A stretch of 8,714 bases of DNA. Origin: Micavibrio sp. UBA2020 (GTDB lineage: Bacteria > Pseudomonadota > Alphaproteobacteria > Micavibrionales > UBA2020). Position 1 is the first letter of the stretch; each line of letters starts with the position of its first letter. The notes below the pieces were generated by a model. It made no database searches and had not been told where the DNA came from. It was given only the letters and a program-made list of their open reading frames with translations. Positions 1 through 7,112 of this stretch are shown here, in pieces. The stretch is taken from contig DDBY01000151.1 in NCBI GenBank assembly GCA_002334985.1, positions 462 to 9,175 on the forward strand, read 5' to 3'. Made by a program: the position numbers and the translations under genes.

Positions 1-1
1 C

Positions 2-664
2 GCCGAAGAAGATGCGCCGCTGACGCCAGCGGGGCAGGGGCTTGCGCTGGAGGACTGGCAAACGCTTTACCGCCTCGCCCATGACGATAAAAAAGCTGCG
101 TTTGAAAAATACAGCGCCTATTATCTGGCCAGCCACGGCAATGTCTATTGGTCGGACAGCTGCCAGATGAGCACTTACATAAAAAACCAGAACCTGCGCT
201 ATGACGCGGAAAAAGGGAATACGGGCGCGGCGTCGTCACTGGTTATCAGCGAAATATACGCGCCGCACGATGCGCTGGAGCCGATGATGGAGGCTTGCCG
301 CCGCGCGGCGCTTAGGCGCGGGATGAACATCGTTTATGGCACGGTGCGGTTTATCGAACAGGATACAGAAAGCTTCCTGCCCTGGGCGCGCAAACGCTAC
401 GCCTGCGTGATTTTCAATTTGCATGTGCGCCACACTGTGCCCGGAATTGCCAAGGCGCAGGAGGATTTCAGGACGCTCTACGACATCGCGCTTGACCATG
501 GCGGTAGTTTCTTTTTGACCTATCACCGCTGGGCGAGCAAGGCGCAGGTCCTGACGGCCTATCCGCAGATAAAAGAGTTTCTGGCGCTCAAGCGTGATTA
601 TGACCCGCAGGAAAAATTCGTCAGCGAATGGTATCGCCATTACCGCCGTATGTTCACAGCGTAA
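2..664 (+). CDS. FAD-linked oxidase (VAO/aldonolactone oxidase type), C-terminal part; 5' end outside window
   Basis: The frame is open from base 2 to the TAA at 662-664 (220 residues), so this is the C-terminal part of a longer gene; the internal ATG at 167 is not the real start. The visible part resembles the substrate-binding and cap half of FAD/FMN-containing dehydrogenases of the vanillyl-alcohol-oxidase/aldonolactone-oxidase group. Typical pieces are a 'VYWSDSCQMSTYI' segment (residues 48-60 of the visible part), 'SEIYAPHDAL', 'NIVYGTVRFIEQDTESFLPWA', 'FNLHVRHT', 'GGSFFLTYHRWAS' and the terminal 'LKRDYDPQEKF', which matches the K-x-x-x-D-P-x-x-x-F end of this family. The N-terminal FAD-binding PCMH domain would lie upstream and is not visible. 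The family oxidises sugar lactones or similar alcohols with a flavin; the substrate cannot be told from this part. The next gene converges after 12 bases. Confidence 0.8.
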   Translation, partial: AEEDAPLTPAGQGLALEDWQTLYRLAHDDKKAAFEKYSAYYLASHGNVYWSDSCQMSTYIKNQNLRYDAEKGNTGAASSLVISEIYAPHDALEPMMEACRRAALRRGMNIVYGTVRFIEQDTESFLPWARKRYACVIFNLHVRHTVPGIAKAQEDFRTLYDIALDHGGSFFLTYHRWASKAQVLTAYPQIKEFLALKRDYDPQEKFVSEWYRHYRRMFTA

Positions 665-676
665 ATGCGGCGCGGC

Positions 677-2368
677 TTATCCGCGGTCGCGTATCATGGT
701 GACGGCGCGTTCTGCCGCGTCATGGAATGGCAGGAACACCACATGCGCGCCCGCGTGCCGCAGCATGCCGTCCTGCGCGGGGTCATGGGTGGAAACGGCG
801 GTTTTGCCTGCGTATTTGGCTTCGCGCAGCGCGCTGAGCAGCATCAGGCGCGGGTCTTCATGCGTCACGCCCGTGTCATGCTGCGGCATGGCCGAGATAA
901 CCCAGCGTACCTGCGATAGCGGCAGCGAAGCGATGAATTCAGGGTCGCAGGCATCGCCGTAAACCGCGGCATGGCCATGCGTGCGCCATTTGCGCACTTC
1001 ATCGGGGTTAAAATCGACGCCAAGAATATGATAGCCAAGCGCGCGCAGGTGATGCGCGATAGCATTGCCATAGCGGCCAAGGCCGAACAGGATGATGTCG
1101 TAGTGCTGCGCGCTTTCGGGCACATCGGCATGCTCGTGCGCGGCGGCTTCGCGGTGGGGGTTTTTACGCTCGAACAGGCCGAGTGCAGGCTCCAGCCAGC
1201 GGTAAAGCGGATGCGCATAGGTAATCATATAAACAGACAAGGCAATGGTTATCAGCCCGACCAGCGTGACAAGACCAAGCGCTTCTTTGTCCACATGGCC
1301 GAGGCTGAGCCCCATGGCCATGAAAATCAGTGAAAACTCGCTGATTTGCGCAACGGTCAATCCGGCGAGAAAGCCCGTGCGTTTGCGGTATCCCATCGCG
1401 CCCATGATAACCATGACAATCAGCGGATTGCCGATAAGCACGAAGGCGGAGAAAACGATAGCCGGCCAAACCTGCGCGCCCAGAAGGCTGAGGTCGAGCT
1501 GCGTGCCGAGCGCGATGAAAAAGAAAAGCAGAAGGAAATCGCGCAGCGACGACAGGCGTGAAATCAAGGCCTCGCGGAATGGTGTGGAGGCGAGGGAAAT
1601 ACCGGCCAAAAGCCCGCCCAGTTCCTTGCTGAAGCCGAAATGGTCGCCAAGCGCGGCCAGAAGCGCCGCCCAGCCAATAGCAAAAGTGATAAGCAGCTCC
1701 GGCGAGCGGGCGATGCGGTTCATCAGCGGCGTTGCGGCAAAACGCATGAAGGCGGCAACCAGCGCCAGCATACCGGCGCCATAAAGGGAAACTTCCAGCA
1801 CACGCTCCAGCGGGGTTTGCGTGCCGCCGTTATCCGCAATGCCAAAAGCCGACAGCACCATCATCGCCAGCACGACAACAATATCCTGCACAATCAGAAA
1901 GCCGATAGCGATGCGCCCGTGCAGGGAGTCTGTTTCTTTTTTGTCCGACAGCAGCTTGACGATAATAATCGTGCTGGAAAACGTCAGCGCGACGGCGGCA
2001 TAAAGCGCCGTCATGTGCCCGAGCCCCAGCGCAAGGCCGAGGAAATAGCCGACGACAGACGTAAACACAACCTGCCCAAGCCCCGTTGCCAGCGACACGA
2101 CGCCCATGGTGCGGATGAGTTTGAGGTCGAGCTTCAGCCCCACCAGAAACAAAAGAACCGCAATGCCCAGCTGTGCCAGCAGTTCGATATGCTCTTTTGA
2201 ATGGACGATATTAAGGCCGGAGGGGCCGACAAGGATTCCCGCCGCGATGAAATTCACAATCATCGGCTGGCGCAGCTTCAGTCCGACAAGCCCGATGGCC
2301 GAAACAACCATCAAAAGCGCCGTCAGTTCGTAAAATACGGAAGTGTGTAGAAACTCGAAACTCGGCAT
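677..2368 (-). CDS. CPA2-family cation/proton antiporter with TrkA-N domain (Kef-type)
   Basis: A 563-residue inner-membrane protein. Residues about 12-390 form a Na+/H+-exchanger domain of many hydrophobic helices, with the family features 'GILVGPSGL' (44-52), 'LLFLVGLKLDL' (72-82), the helix-breaking 'FSSTIIIVKLL' (130-140), 'VQDIVVV' (160-166) and 'GGLLAGISLA' (251-260). A charged linker (about 398-422) leads to a cytoplasmic Rossmann TrkA-N domain (423-555) with nucleotide-binding GxGxxG (G429, G431, G434) and the acidic D452 that usually holds the ribose of NAD(H). Proteins of this build, like KefB, KefC and YbaL, exchange K+ or Na+ for H+ under nucleotide control. No separate RCK_C domain follows. 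AGGA (2376-2379 on the complement) lies 7 bases before the ATG and supports the start. The gene converges with the oxidase gene and diverges from the RTX gene. Ion preference, and whether glutathione regulates it, cannot be read from the sequence. Confidence 0.92.
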   Translation of the reverse strand: MPSFEFLHTSVFYELTALLMVVSAIGLVGLKLRQPMIVNFIAAGILVGPSGLNIVHSKEHIELLAQLGIAVLLFLVGLKLDLKLIRTMGVVSLATGLGQVVFTSVVGYFLGLALGLGHMTALYAAVALTFSSTIIIVKLLSDKKETDSLHGRIAIGFLIVQDIVVVLAMMVLSAFGIADNGGTQTPLERVLEVSLYGAGMLALVAAFMRFAATPLMNRIARSPELLITFAIGWAALLAALGDHFGFSKELGGLLAGISLASTPFREALISRLSSLRDFLLLFFFIALGTQLDLSLLGAQVWPAIVFSAFVLIGNPLIVMVIMGAMGYRKRTGFLAGLTVAQISEFSLIFMAMGLSLGHVDKEALGLVTLVGLITIALSVYMITYAHPLYRWLEPALGLFERKNPHREAAAHEHADVPESAQHYDIILFGLGRYGNAIAHHLRALGYHILGVDFNPDEVRKWRTHGHAAVYGDACDPEFIASLPLSQVRWVISAMPQHDTGVTHEDPRLMLLSALREAKYAGKTAVSTHDPAQDGMLRHAGAHVVFLPFHDAAERAVTMIRDRG

Positions 2369-2465
2369 GTCTGCATCCTGCGTGTTTGTGCCGATTAGAC
2401 TACATCCGGTGACGCTTTACCACATACTTGTAAATATGAAAAAGGGTGGCGGGAAATAATCTCCG

Positions 2466-2495
2466 TTGCACGCAGGCGCGCACGCCTTCTAATAT
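2466..2495 (+). promoter_or_regulatory. Weak candidate promoter of the RTX gene
   Basis: TTGCAC (2466-2471) and TAATAT (2490-2495) are separated by 18 bases and loosely resemble sigma-70 -35 and -10 boxes, with 3 of 6 and 4 of 6 consensus matches. Transcription would start near 2502, leaving a leader of about 45 bases before the ATG at 2548. This would rule out the upstream GTG at 2446 as the start. It is a pattern match only. Confidence 0.2.
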
Positions 2496-2533
2496 CAATC
2501 AGGTTTTTTTAGATGCCTCACACGGCAGTTTTC

Positions 2534-2539
2534 AGGGAG
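2534..2539 (+). promoter_or_regulatory. Ribosome binding site that decides the RTX protein start
   Basis: AGGGAG lies 8 bases before the ATG at 2548 and is a good Shine-Dalgarno match. The residues after this ATG (MATITGSTGNDTL) begin at once with RTX-like sequence, which is common in type I secreted proteins that lack an N-terminal signal peptide. The alternative GTG at 2446 has no comparable site. Confidence 0.75.
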
Positions 2540-2547
2540 AAAATTTC

Positions 2548-5500
2548 ATGGCGACCATCACCGGCAGCACGGGCAATGATACACTGACCAGCATCAATGT
2601 GGCAGACACGCTGATTGGCGGGCGCGGCAACGATACTTACATTATCGACGATGCCGGGGATGAAGTTGTGGAGCTGGCAGGCGAGGGCACGGATACCGTG
2701 CGCGCGTCTGTTTCCTACGTTCTTGCCAACGAAGTTGAAAACCTTGTTCTGGTTTCCGGCAGCGGCAATATCGACGGCACGGGTAATGCACTTAAAAACA
2801 CGGTAACCGGCAACGAAGGCCATAACACGCTGGACGGTGGCGCGGGCGCGGATGCGCTGGTGGGCGGACTTGGCGATGATACTTATATTGTTGACCTTCT
2901 GGCCTCCGGCACAAAGGCGGTGAAGCTGGAAGACAAAGTGACCGAAGCTAAAAACGCGGGCAACGATACATTGGCGCTGCGTACGGCGGGGGCGCTGGGG
3001 CTTGCGCAGGCGGCGACGGTGAAACTGGCATCGAACATTGAAAACCTTGACGCCTCGGGTACCGGCAGCAATCTTCTGAACCTGACGGGCAATAATGATG
3101 CCAATACGCTGACGGGCAATGATGCGGGCAACACGCTGGATGGCGGCAAAGGCGCGGACGTCCTTATCGGCGGGCTTGGCGACGATGTTTATATTTTTGA
3201 CGACGCGGGTGACAGCGCGGTTGAAAATGCGGGTGAGGGCAACGACCTTATCCGTATCAATTACAAAAACACCAGCAAGACCGTGCCTGTCCTTATCGAC
3301 ATGAACGATTACCCCGATATCGAAGGGGTAACGGTTGCGGGCACGGGGCTGTTTAATATCACGGCGACCGATGACGGAAATACGATGACGGGGAACAGCT
3401 CTGTCAATACCATCACGGGCGGCAACGGGAATGATGTGCTGGACGGCGGCACGGGTGCCGACCGCATGGAAGGCGGCGCGGGCGACGATACCTATTTTGT
3501 GGACAACGCGGGCGATGTGATTGTGGATACGGCGGGCACGGACGAAGTGCGCGCCTCTATATCCTATACGCTGGCTGCGGATTTTGAAAATCTTGTACTG
3601 ACAGGCACCGGTGCTATCAACGGCACGGGCAATGCGCTCGATAACAGTATCACGGGCAACGCCGGCAATAACTCCCTAGACGGCGGGGCGGGGGCTGATG
3701 TGCTTGCTGGCGGCAAGGGCAATGATACCTATGTCATCGACGATGCGGGCGACAGCATCACCGAACTGGCGGGCGAAGGTACGGATACGGTGCGCACGCA
3801 GATGACCTATACGCTGGGCGCCAATCTTGAAAATCTTGTGCTGACGGGCAGTGCCAACGTGAATGGATTCGGCAATGCACTTGTGAACACCATTACGGGC
3901 AATAGCGGCAATAACACGCTGGACGGCGCTGCGGGCGCAGATGCGCTTATCGGCGGTGCGGGCGATGATGTTTATGTCGTCGATTTACTGTCGTCCGGCG
4001 GCAAGAGTATCAAGCTGGAAGATAAAATCACCGAAGCCAAAAATGGCGGCATTGATACATTGCAGCTGCGTCTGGGCGGCGGTTTTTCGCTGACGAAGCC
4101 TGTGACCTTCACGCTGCAAAACGAAGTTGAAAAACTGGATGCCAGCGCGACTTTGTCCGAAACCATCAATTTCAAGGGCAACGCGCTTTCCAACATCATT
4201 ATCGGCAACGATGCGGGCACGACGATTGACGGTGCGGCGGGCAACGACATTCTTTATGGCGGCGACGGCAATGACACGCTGCTGGGCGGCGCAGGCAATG
4301 ACCATCTTTTTGGTCAGGTGGGCGCGGATGTCCTGACGGGCGGCGCGGGGCGCGACCGTTATTTCTACGAGCAGGGGGCAGATTCCACACTGGCAGAAAC
4401 CGACCGTGTTACCGATTTCAATATCAGCGAAGACCGTATCACGCTGGAACAGGGGGCCGGCTATACCGTGCTGACAGGCAGTGTCTGGCCGTATGAAGGT
4501 GCCGTTGCGGATACGGTTGCCGAAATCCTGCTGAGCGGTATTGGTGACGCCATTTATTTTTTTACCGACGGTGTGAATGGCTATGTCTATGTGAACGGGG
4601 ATGGCAACGGCGCTGTCGGGTATGACGGGCTTTTGGTGCAATTGAACGGCCGTACAGCAGCCCCGGGTACTGATATTGTCGAACAAGCCGTGGTTTTCGA
4701 ATCTGAAGGCACGCGCGTCCTTTTTAATCGGGGCGACGCCGTGGTGGGTAGTCTGTCCGCGTTTGGTGATGCCGATGAGTTCGTGATTGATACGGGCGGC
4801 AGCGGACAACTGACGATTGATTTCAACGCGCCCACAAATTACATGCCGTCGCAACCCGCGTACAAAGTTTCCGTCCGCACGCTGGACGGCGGCATTGTCA
4901 TGGAATGGACAGCAGGGGGTGACCGTACCTTTACCGTGCCGGTTGAGGATGGCGACTATGTCGTGCGTATTGAAGGATACCAATCCAGCCGCTTCAGCGC
5001 CGATGAATATAGCTTTACCTCCACCCTGTTCGCGCACACCAGCGAAGATTTCGGGGATACCGTAACGGGTACGATTAGCACCCCGGGGCAGGTTGTCAGC
5101 TACAGTTATGATTTAGATGCAGGGCAGCTTTATACTTTCAATCTGTCGCCCGTGGGCGCCAGCCTTGATTTGAAAATCCGAATTTTCGACCCCACCGGGC
5201 GTGAGGTTTTCGTCAAGGATGATACGAGCTACTATCAAATTGGCGAAGGCGAGACTTTCCGCCTTGACCCGAACGGTGGCTTTGTTGCGCCTGTGTCGGG
5301 TGATTATACCGTGACGGTCGAAGCCATCAATACGCCCAATAACCCCATCAAGGAAGAAATCACCAATACGGATGGGAACTATGTCGATTATAGCGGCGTG
5401 AGCCAGACGGGACAGTTCCAGCTGGTTATTGATGAGATAGACCTTGAAGACATGGCTGCGCGCATTATTCAAGGCGCACGCTGGGACAGTGGCGATGTGA

Positions 5501-6855
5501 ATGACCGCGGTGTGCCGGTTGTCATCAATTATAGCTTCGATGCGGCTATATCCGCCGATATGCAGGCGAACAGCGGCTTTCTGACATTCGTTCAGATGAA
5601 CACTTACAAAGCGTTTTCGACCGCGCAGCAGCAGGTCGTGCGCGATGTAATGGCGGCGATTTCCAAGGTTGCCGGTGTTACGTTTAACGAAGTCGCGGCA
5701 GGCACGGGTGACCTCAATTTCGGCTGGACGCGCGCCACAGACGCGGGTCTGGGTGACGGGGCTGCTTTCCTGTTCGATGAAAGCGGCGACGTGCAGTTCA
5801 TTTTCGACGACCAGCCCGCTGGGCAGTTCACCATCGGCAGCGCCTTTGTGACCATGCACTACAGCAGCGGCAATCCGACAACCCAAAAACTGGACACGCC
5901 CGAAATGAAATTCGTGCTGGCGCATGAAATCCTGCATGCGCTGGGGCTGCAGCACGCGGGGGTTTACGATGATGGCTATGGCCCGCAGGTCGGCGTGCAG
6001 GAGGGGATGGATAACACCGCCTATTCGCTGCTTAGCTACATGAACAAAATCGACTCTTCGCTGTTCCCGTCCGAACCGCAGCTTCTGGATATTCTCGCGC
6101 TCCAGACGCTTTACGGCGCGCCCGCGTCGGCGAATGCAGGTGATACGACCTACGACTTCAATTCAAAAACCGTAGAATACCTGCAGGCTATCGTCGATAC
6201 AGGCGGCAACGATACGATTGACGCCAGCGGCCAGACGCTGGGCAGTGTTATACATTTGCAGGATGGCGCTATCAGCTCCATTGGCATCATCGGCAAAATC
6301 GCGGATGTTTCCGCATCCGACCTTGCAAAAGTGACGACGCCGGGCGAATTTGCCGATCAGGCGCGTTATAACATCGCCATCGCCCCCGGCAGTGTGATTG
6401 AAAATGCGATTGGCGGCAGCGGTAACGACTATATTTCCGGCAACGACGCCAGCAACCTGCTGCGCGGCGGCGCGGGCAGTGACATGCTGCTGGGCGAAGA
6501 CGGTGACGATATGCTTTTTGGCGGTTTGGGCGCGGATATTCTGTCCGGCGGTGATGGCGCAGACCGTTTCGTTTTCGACAATCTTGACGGCGTCGATACT
6601 GTGACCGACTTCGATGACAGCGACGGCGATGTGCTGGAAATCGGCGACCTGCTGAGCGGCTTTGATGTCCTTGATGACGACATCGCGGATTTCGTGCGCC
6701 TGAGCGAAACGGGCGACGATACGAAAGTCGAAATCCGCACGGGCGGCACGGGTGACTGGGTGCATCTGGCCACGCTTGCGGGGGCGACGGGTCTGGGCAG
6801 CGCGCAAGATTTGCTGGACGACGGCAACCTCGGCGTTAACCCTGTCTTGCTCTAA
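2548..6855 (+). CDS. Secreted RTX calcium-binding protein with internal serralysin-type (M10) metalloprotease domain
   Basis: A 1435-residue acidic, cysteine-free protein with no N-terminal signal peptide, as expected of a type I secretion substrate. Domains in order: RTX-type modules (about 24-570); a run of glycine-Asp nonapeptides (561-606); a cap region with 'VTDFNISEDRITL' (621-633) and a beta-rich stretch to about 730; two PPC-like beta domains (about 731-830 and 834-960); a metzincin domain (about 966-1192) with HExxHxxGxxH as H1126, E1127, H1130, G1133, H1136; a serralysin C-terminal-like beta-roll (about 1215-1342); and a C-terminal region (1343-1435) resembling the VCA0849-type secretion target. 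Known serralysins bind zinc through the three histidines and fold outside the cell when Ca2+ fills the beta-roll. The Met-turn reads YSLLSYM (1159-1165), so Leu1162 sits where Met is expected. The protease domain is internal, not N-terminal. Function as a protease is inferred; the substrate is unknown. Confidence 0.9.
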   Translation: MATITGSTGNDTLTSINVADTLIGGRGNDTYIIDDAGDEVVELAGEGTDTVRASVSYVLANEVENLVLVSGSGNIDGTGNALKNTVTGNEGHNTLDGGAGADALVGGLGDDTYIVDLLASGTKAVKLEDKVTEAKNAGNDTLALRTAGALGLAQAATVKLASNIENLDASGTGSNLLNLTGNNDANTLTGNDAGNTLDGGKGADVLIGGLGDDVYIFDDAGDSAVENAGEGNDLIRINYKNTSKTVPVLIDMNDYPDIEGVTVAGTGLFNITATDDGNTMTGNSSVNTITGGNGNDVLDGGTGADRMEGGAGDDTYFVDNAGDVIVDTAGTDEVRASISYTLAADFENLVLTGTGAINGTGNALDNSITGNAGNNSLDGGAGADVLAGGKGNDTYVIDDAGDSITELAGEGTDTVRTQMTYTLGANLENLVLTGSANVNGFGNALVNTITGNSGNNTLDGAAGADALIGGAGDDVYVVDLLSSGGKSIKLEDKITEAKNGGIDTLQLRLGGGFSLTKPVTFTLQNEVEKLDASATLSETINFKGNALSNIIIGNDAGTTIDGAAGNDILYGGDGNDTLLGGAGNDHLFGQVGADVLTGGAGRDRYFYEQGADSTLAETDRVTDFNISEDRITLEQGAGYTVLTGSVWPYEGAVADTVAEILLSGIGDAIYFFTDGVNGYVYVNGDGNGAVGYDGLLVQLNGRTAAPGTDIVEQAVVFESEGTRVLFNRGDAVVGSLSAFGDADEFVIDTGGSGQLTIDFNAPTNYMPSQPAYKVSVRTLDGGIVMEWTAGGDRTFTVPVEDGDYVVRIEGYQSSRFSADEYSFTSTLFAHTSEDFGDTVTGTISTPGQVVSYSYDLDAGQLYTFNLSPVGASLDLKIRIFDPTGREVFVKDDTSYYQIGEGETFRLDPNGGFVAPVSGDYTVTVEAINTPNNPIKEEITNTDGNYVDYSGVSQTGQFQLVIDEIDLEDMAARIIQGARWDSGDVNDRGVPVVINYSFDAAISADMQANSGFLTFVQMNTYKAFSTAQQQVVRDVMAAISKVAGVTFNEVAAGTGDLNFGWTRATDAGLGDGAAFLFDESGDVQFIFDDQPAGQFTIGSAFVTMHYSSGNPTTQKLDTPEMKFVLAHEILHALGLQHAGVYDDGYGPQVGVQEGMDNTAYSLLSYMNKIDSSLFPSEPQLLDILALQTLYGAPASANAGDTTYDFNSKTVEYLQAIVDTGGNDTIDASGQTLGSVIHLQDGAISSIGIIGKIADVSASDLAKVTTPGEFADQARYNIAIAPGSVIENAIGGSGNDYISGNDASNLLRGGAGSDMLLGEDGDDMLFGGLGADILSGGDGADRFVFDNLDGVDTVTDFDDSDGDVLEIGDLLSGFDVLDDDIADFVRLSETGDDTKVEIRTGGTGDWVHLATLAGATGLGSAQDLLDDGNLGVNPVLL
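2617..4260 (+). repeat. Coding tandem array of about six RTX-like modules (order A-B-C-A-A-B)
   Basis: Residues about 24-571 are built from modules of roughly 80-100 residues, each opening with GGxGxDxY and closing with NxLDGGxGADxLxGG. A modules (about 24-107, 309-388, 388-469) share 'DDAGD...E.AGEGTDTVR...YTL...ENLVLTG..NGTGNAL.N.ITGN'. B modules (about 107-207 and 469-571) share 'VDLL.SG.K..KLEDK.TEAKN.G.DTL'. The module at about 208-309 is a divergent relative (C). At DNA level the copies differ at many synonymous sites, so the duplications look old rather than recent. Modules of this type occur in large secreted calcium-binding proteins. Confidence 0.8.
4228..4365 (+). repeat. First RTX nonapeptide block (calcium beta-roll)
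   Basis: Residues 561-606 hold five consecutive nine-residue repeats of the GGxGxDxLx kind: GAAGNDILY, GGDGNDTLL, GGAGNDHLF, GQVGADVLT, GGAGRDRYF. In RTX proteins these stack into a parallel beta-roll with Ca2+ between turns. A hydrophobic 'DRVTDFNISEDRITL' follows, a typical cap after such a roll. Confidence 0.88.
4738..5427 (+). other. Two PPC-like beta-sandwich domains within the RTX protein
   Basis: Residues about 731-830 ('GDADEFVIDTGGSGQLTIDF' through 'VEDGDYVVRIEGY') and about 834-960 ('GDTVTGTISTPGQVVSYSYD', then 'GQLYTFNLSP', 'LDLKIRIFDPTG', 'SGDYTVTVEA') each show the pattern of bacterial pre-peptidase C-terminal domains: an opening strand with a D/Y-rich motif, a middle 'L.I.D..G' strand pair and a closing 'G.Y.V.VE' strand. 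In other secreted proteases such domains help binding or maturation. The assignment rests on pattern only; the first is weaker than the second. Confidence 0.6.
5443..6123 (+). other. Serralysin-like M10 metallopeptidase domain within the RTX protein
   Basis: Residues about 966-1192. It starts with 'GARWDSG', then 'VVINYSFD' and 'VAGVTFNEV...GDLNFGW', all usual in serralysin-like domains, and reaches the zinc site HEILHALGLQHAG (1126-1138). The turn YSLLSYM (1159-1165) and 'LLDILALQTLYGA' (1179-1191) match the serralysin 'LxDIxAxQxLYGA' ending. The general base E1127 and the three zinc histidines are present, as is Tyr1164, equivalent to the serralysin tyrosine ligand. Activity is therefore plausible despite the altered Met-turn. 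Confidence 0.88.
6409..6573 (+). repeat. Second RTX nonapeptide block (C-terminal beta-roll)
   Basis: Residues 1288-1342 contain about six nine-residue repeats: IGGSGNDYI, SGNDASNLL, RGGAGSDML, LGEDGDDML, FGGLGADIL, SGGDGADRF. They directly follow 'IAPGSVIENAIGG', the typical lead-in of the serralysin C-terminal domain. The block sits just before the secretion signal region, as in other type I substrates. Confidence 0.88.
6574..6852 (+). other. C-terminal type I secretion target region
   Basis: Residues 1343-1435 are strongly acidic and contain 'DTVTDFDDSDGDVLEIGDLLSG' in pieces around 1350-1371, 'DFVRLSETGDDTKVEI' (1381-1396) and a short uncharged end 'NPVLL'. This resembles the VCA0849-type C-terminal target that directs RTX proteins to an ABC transporter, membrane-fusion protein and TolC-type channel. 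No such ABC transporter lies in the window. Confidence 0.75.
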
Positions 6856-6873
6856 ACAGATGGGTGCATAAAT

Positions 6874-6905
6874 AAAAAGCGCCGGCTTCGTGCCGGCGTT
6901 TTTTT
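6874..6905. terminator. Bidirectional Rho-independent terminator between RTX gene and tRNA-Cys
   Basis: A perfect 7-bp GC stem CGCCGGC (6880-6886) / GCCGGCG (6892-6898) with loop TTCGT is followed by seven T (6899-6905) and preceded by five A (6874-6878). On the + strand it ends the RTX transcript 25 bases after the stop codon. Read on the - strand, the same stem is followed by a T run after one C and lies 26 bases beyond the 3' end of tRNA-Cys. Confidence 0.9.
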
Positions 6906-6924
6906 ATTCATAAAATTTCGAATA

Positions 6925-6998
6925 TGGAGGCACGGGCCGGAATCGAACCGGCATTCAAGGATTTGCAATCCTCTGCATCGCCATTCTGCCACCGCGCC
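6925..6998 (-). tRNA. tRNA-Cys (anticodon GCA)
   Basis: A 74-base cloverleaf including an encoded CCA end (TGG at 6925-6927 on the + strand). The acceptor stem GGCGCGG pairs with CCGTGCC with one G-U pair. The anticodon stem GAGGA/TCCTT encloses the loop TTGCAAA, which puts GCA at 6966-6964. The T arm is GCCGG-TTCGATT-CCGGC. The discriminator base is U73, an identity element of bacterial tRNA-Cys. It reads UGC and UGU codons. Confidence 0.97.
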
Positions 6999-7013
6999 AT
7001 ATCGGGGAAATTT

Positions 7014-7042
7014 GTTTTAGCTGAAAAACCGCGGCGTCTCAA
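7014..7042 (-). promoter_or_regulatory. Candidate promoter of tRNA-Cys
   Basis: On the - strand TTGAGA (7042-7037) and TAAAAC (7019-7014) are separated by exactly 17 bases. Each matches 4 of 6 bases of the sigma-70 consensus. The -10 box lies 15 bases before the mature tRNA 5' end, leaving room for a short leader removed by RNase P. Confidence 0.4.
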
Positions 7043-7112
7043 GTGCCGCCACTGTTCAACGGCTATAAAAACGTATAAATATGACGGAGATGCAGGCTTG
7101 CGCAAAAAAGGC

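Larger units (their letters stand above)
2369..2547. other. Divergent intergenic region between antiporter and RTX gene
   Basis: These 179 bases separate two divergent genes and should hold both promoters. The region is more AT-rich than the genes around it, notably at 2415-2460 and 2488-2547. I see one weak candidate promoter for the + strand and no convincing one for the antiporter. The frame of the RTX gene stays open back to a GTG at 2446, but the encoded 34 residues look like neither RTX sequence nor a signal peptide. They also include the only cysteine of that frame, so I treat this stretch as untranslated. Confidence 0.6.

Noticed and set aside
671..685. CGCGG-CTTAT-CCGCG inverted repeat between the convergent genes
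   Set aside because: The stem is only 5 bp, overlaps the antiporter stop codon and has no T run, so it is too weak to call a terminator.
2446..2547. GTG start giving 34 extra residues on the RTX protein
   Set aside because: There is no good ribosome site, no signal peptide and no RTX-like sequence. It adds the only cysteine, and a strong Shine-Dalgarno precedes the ATG at 2548.
2617..4365. Regularly spaced DNA repeats that might suggest a CRISPR array
   Set aside because: The repeats are in frame, diverge mainly at synonymous sites and encode RTX modules. No identical short repeats with unique spacers are present.
3985..5037. 350-codon open frame on the - strand opposite the RTX gene
   Set aside because: It lies wholly inside the RTX coding region. 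The low stop density comes from the GC-rich, repetitive codons, and no domain pattern is visible. The same holds for the - strand frames at 5113-5955, 6163-6807 and 236-640, and for the + strand frames at 1245-1784 and 1640-2200 inside the antiporter gene.
2548..6998. Possible genomic island inserted at tRNA-Cys carrying the RTX gene
   Set aside because: I see no integrase gene and no repeated copy of the tRNA 3' end in the window, and the base composition of the RTX gene is not visibly different from its neighbours.
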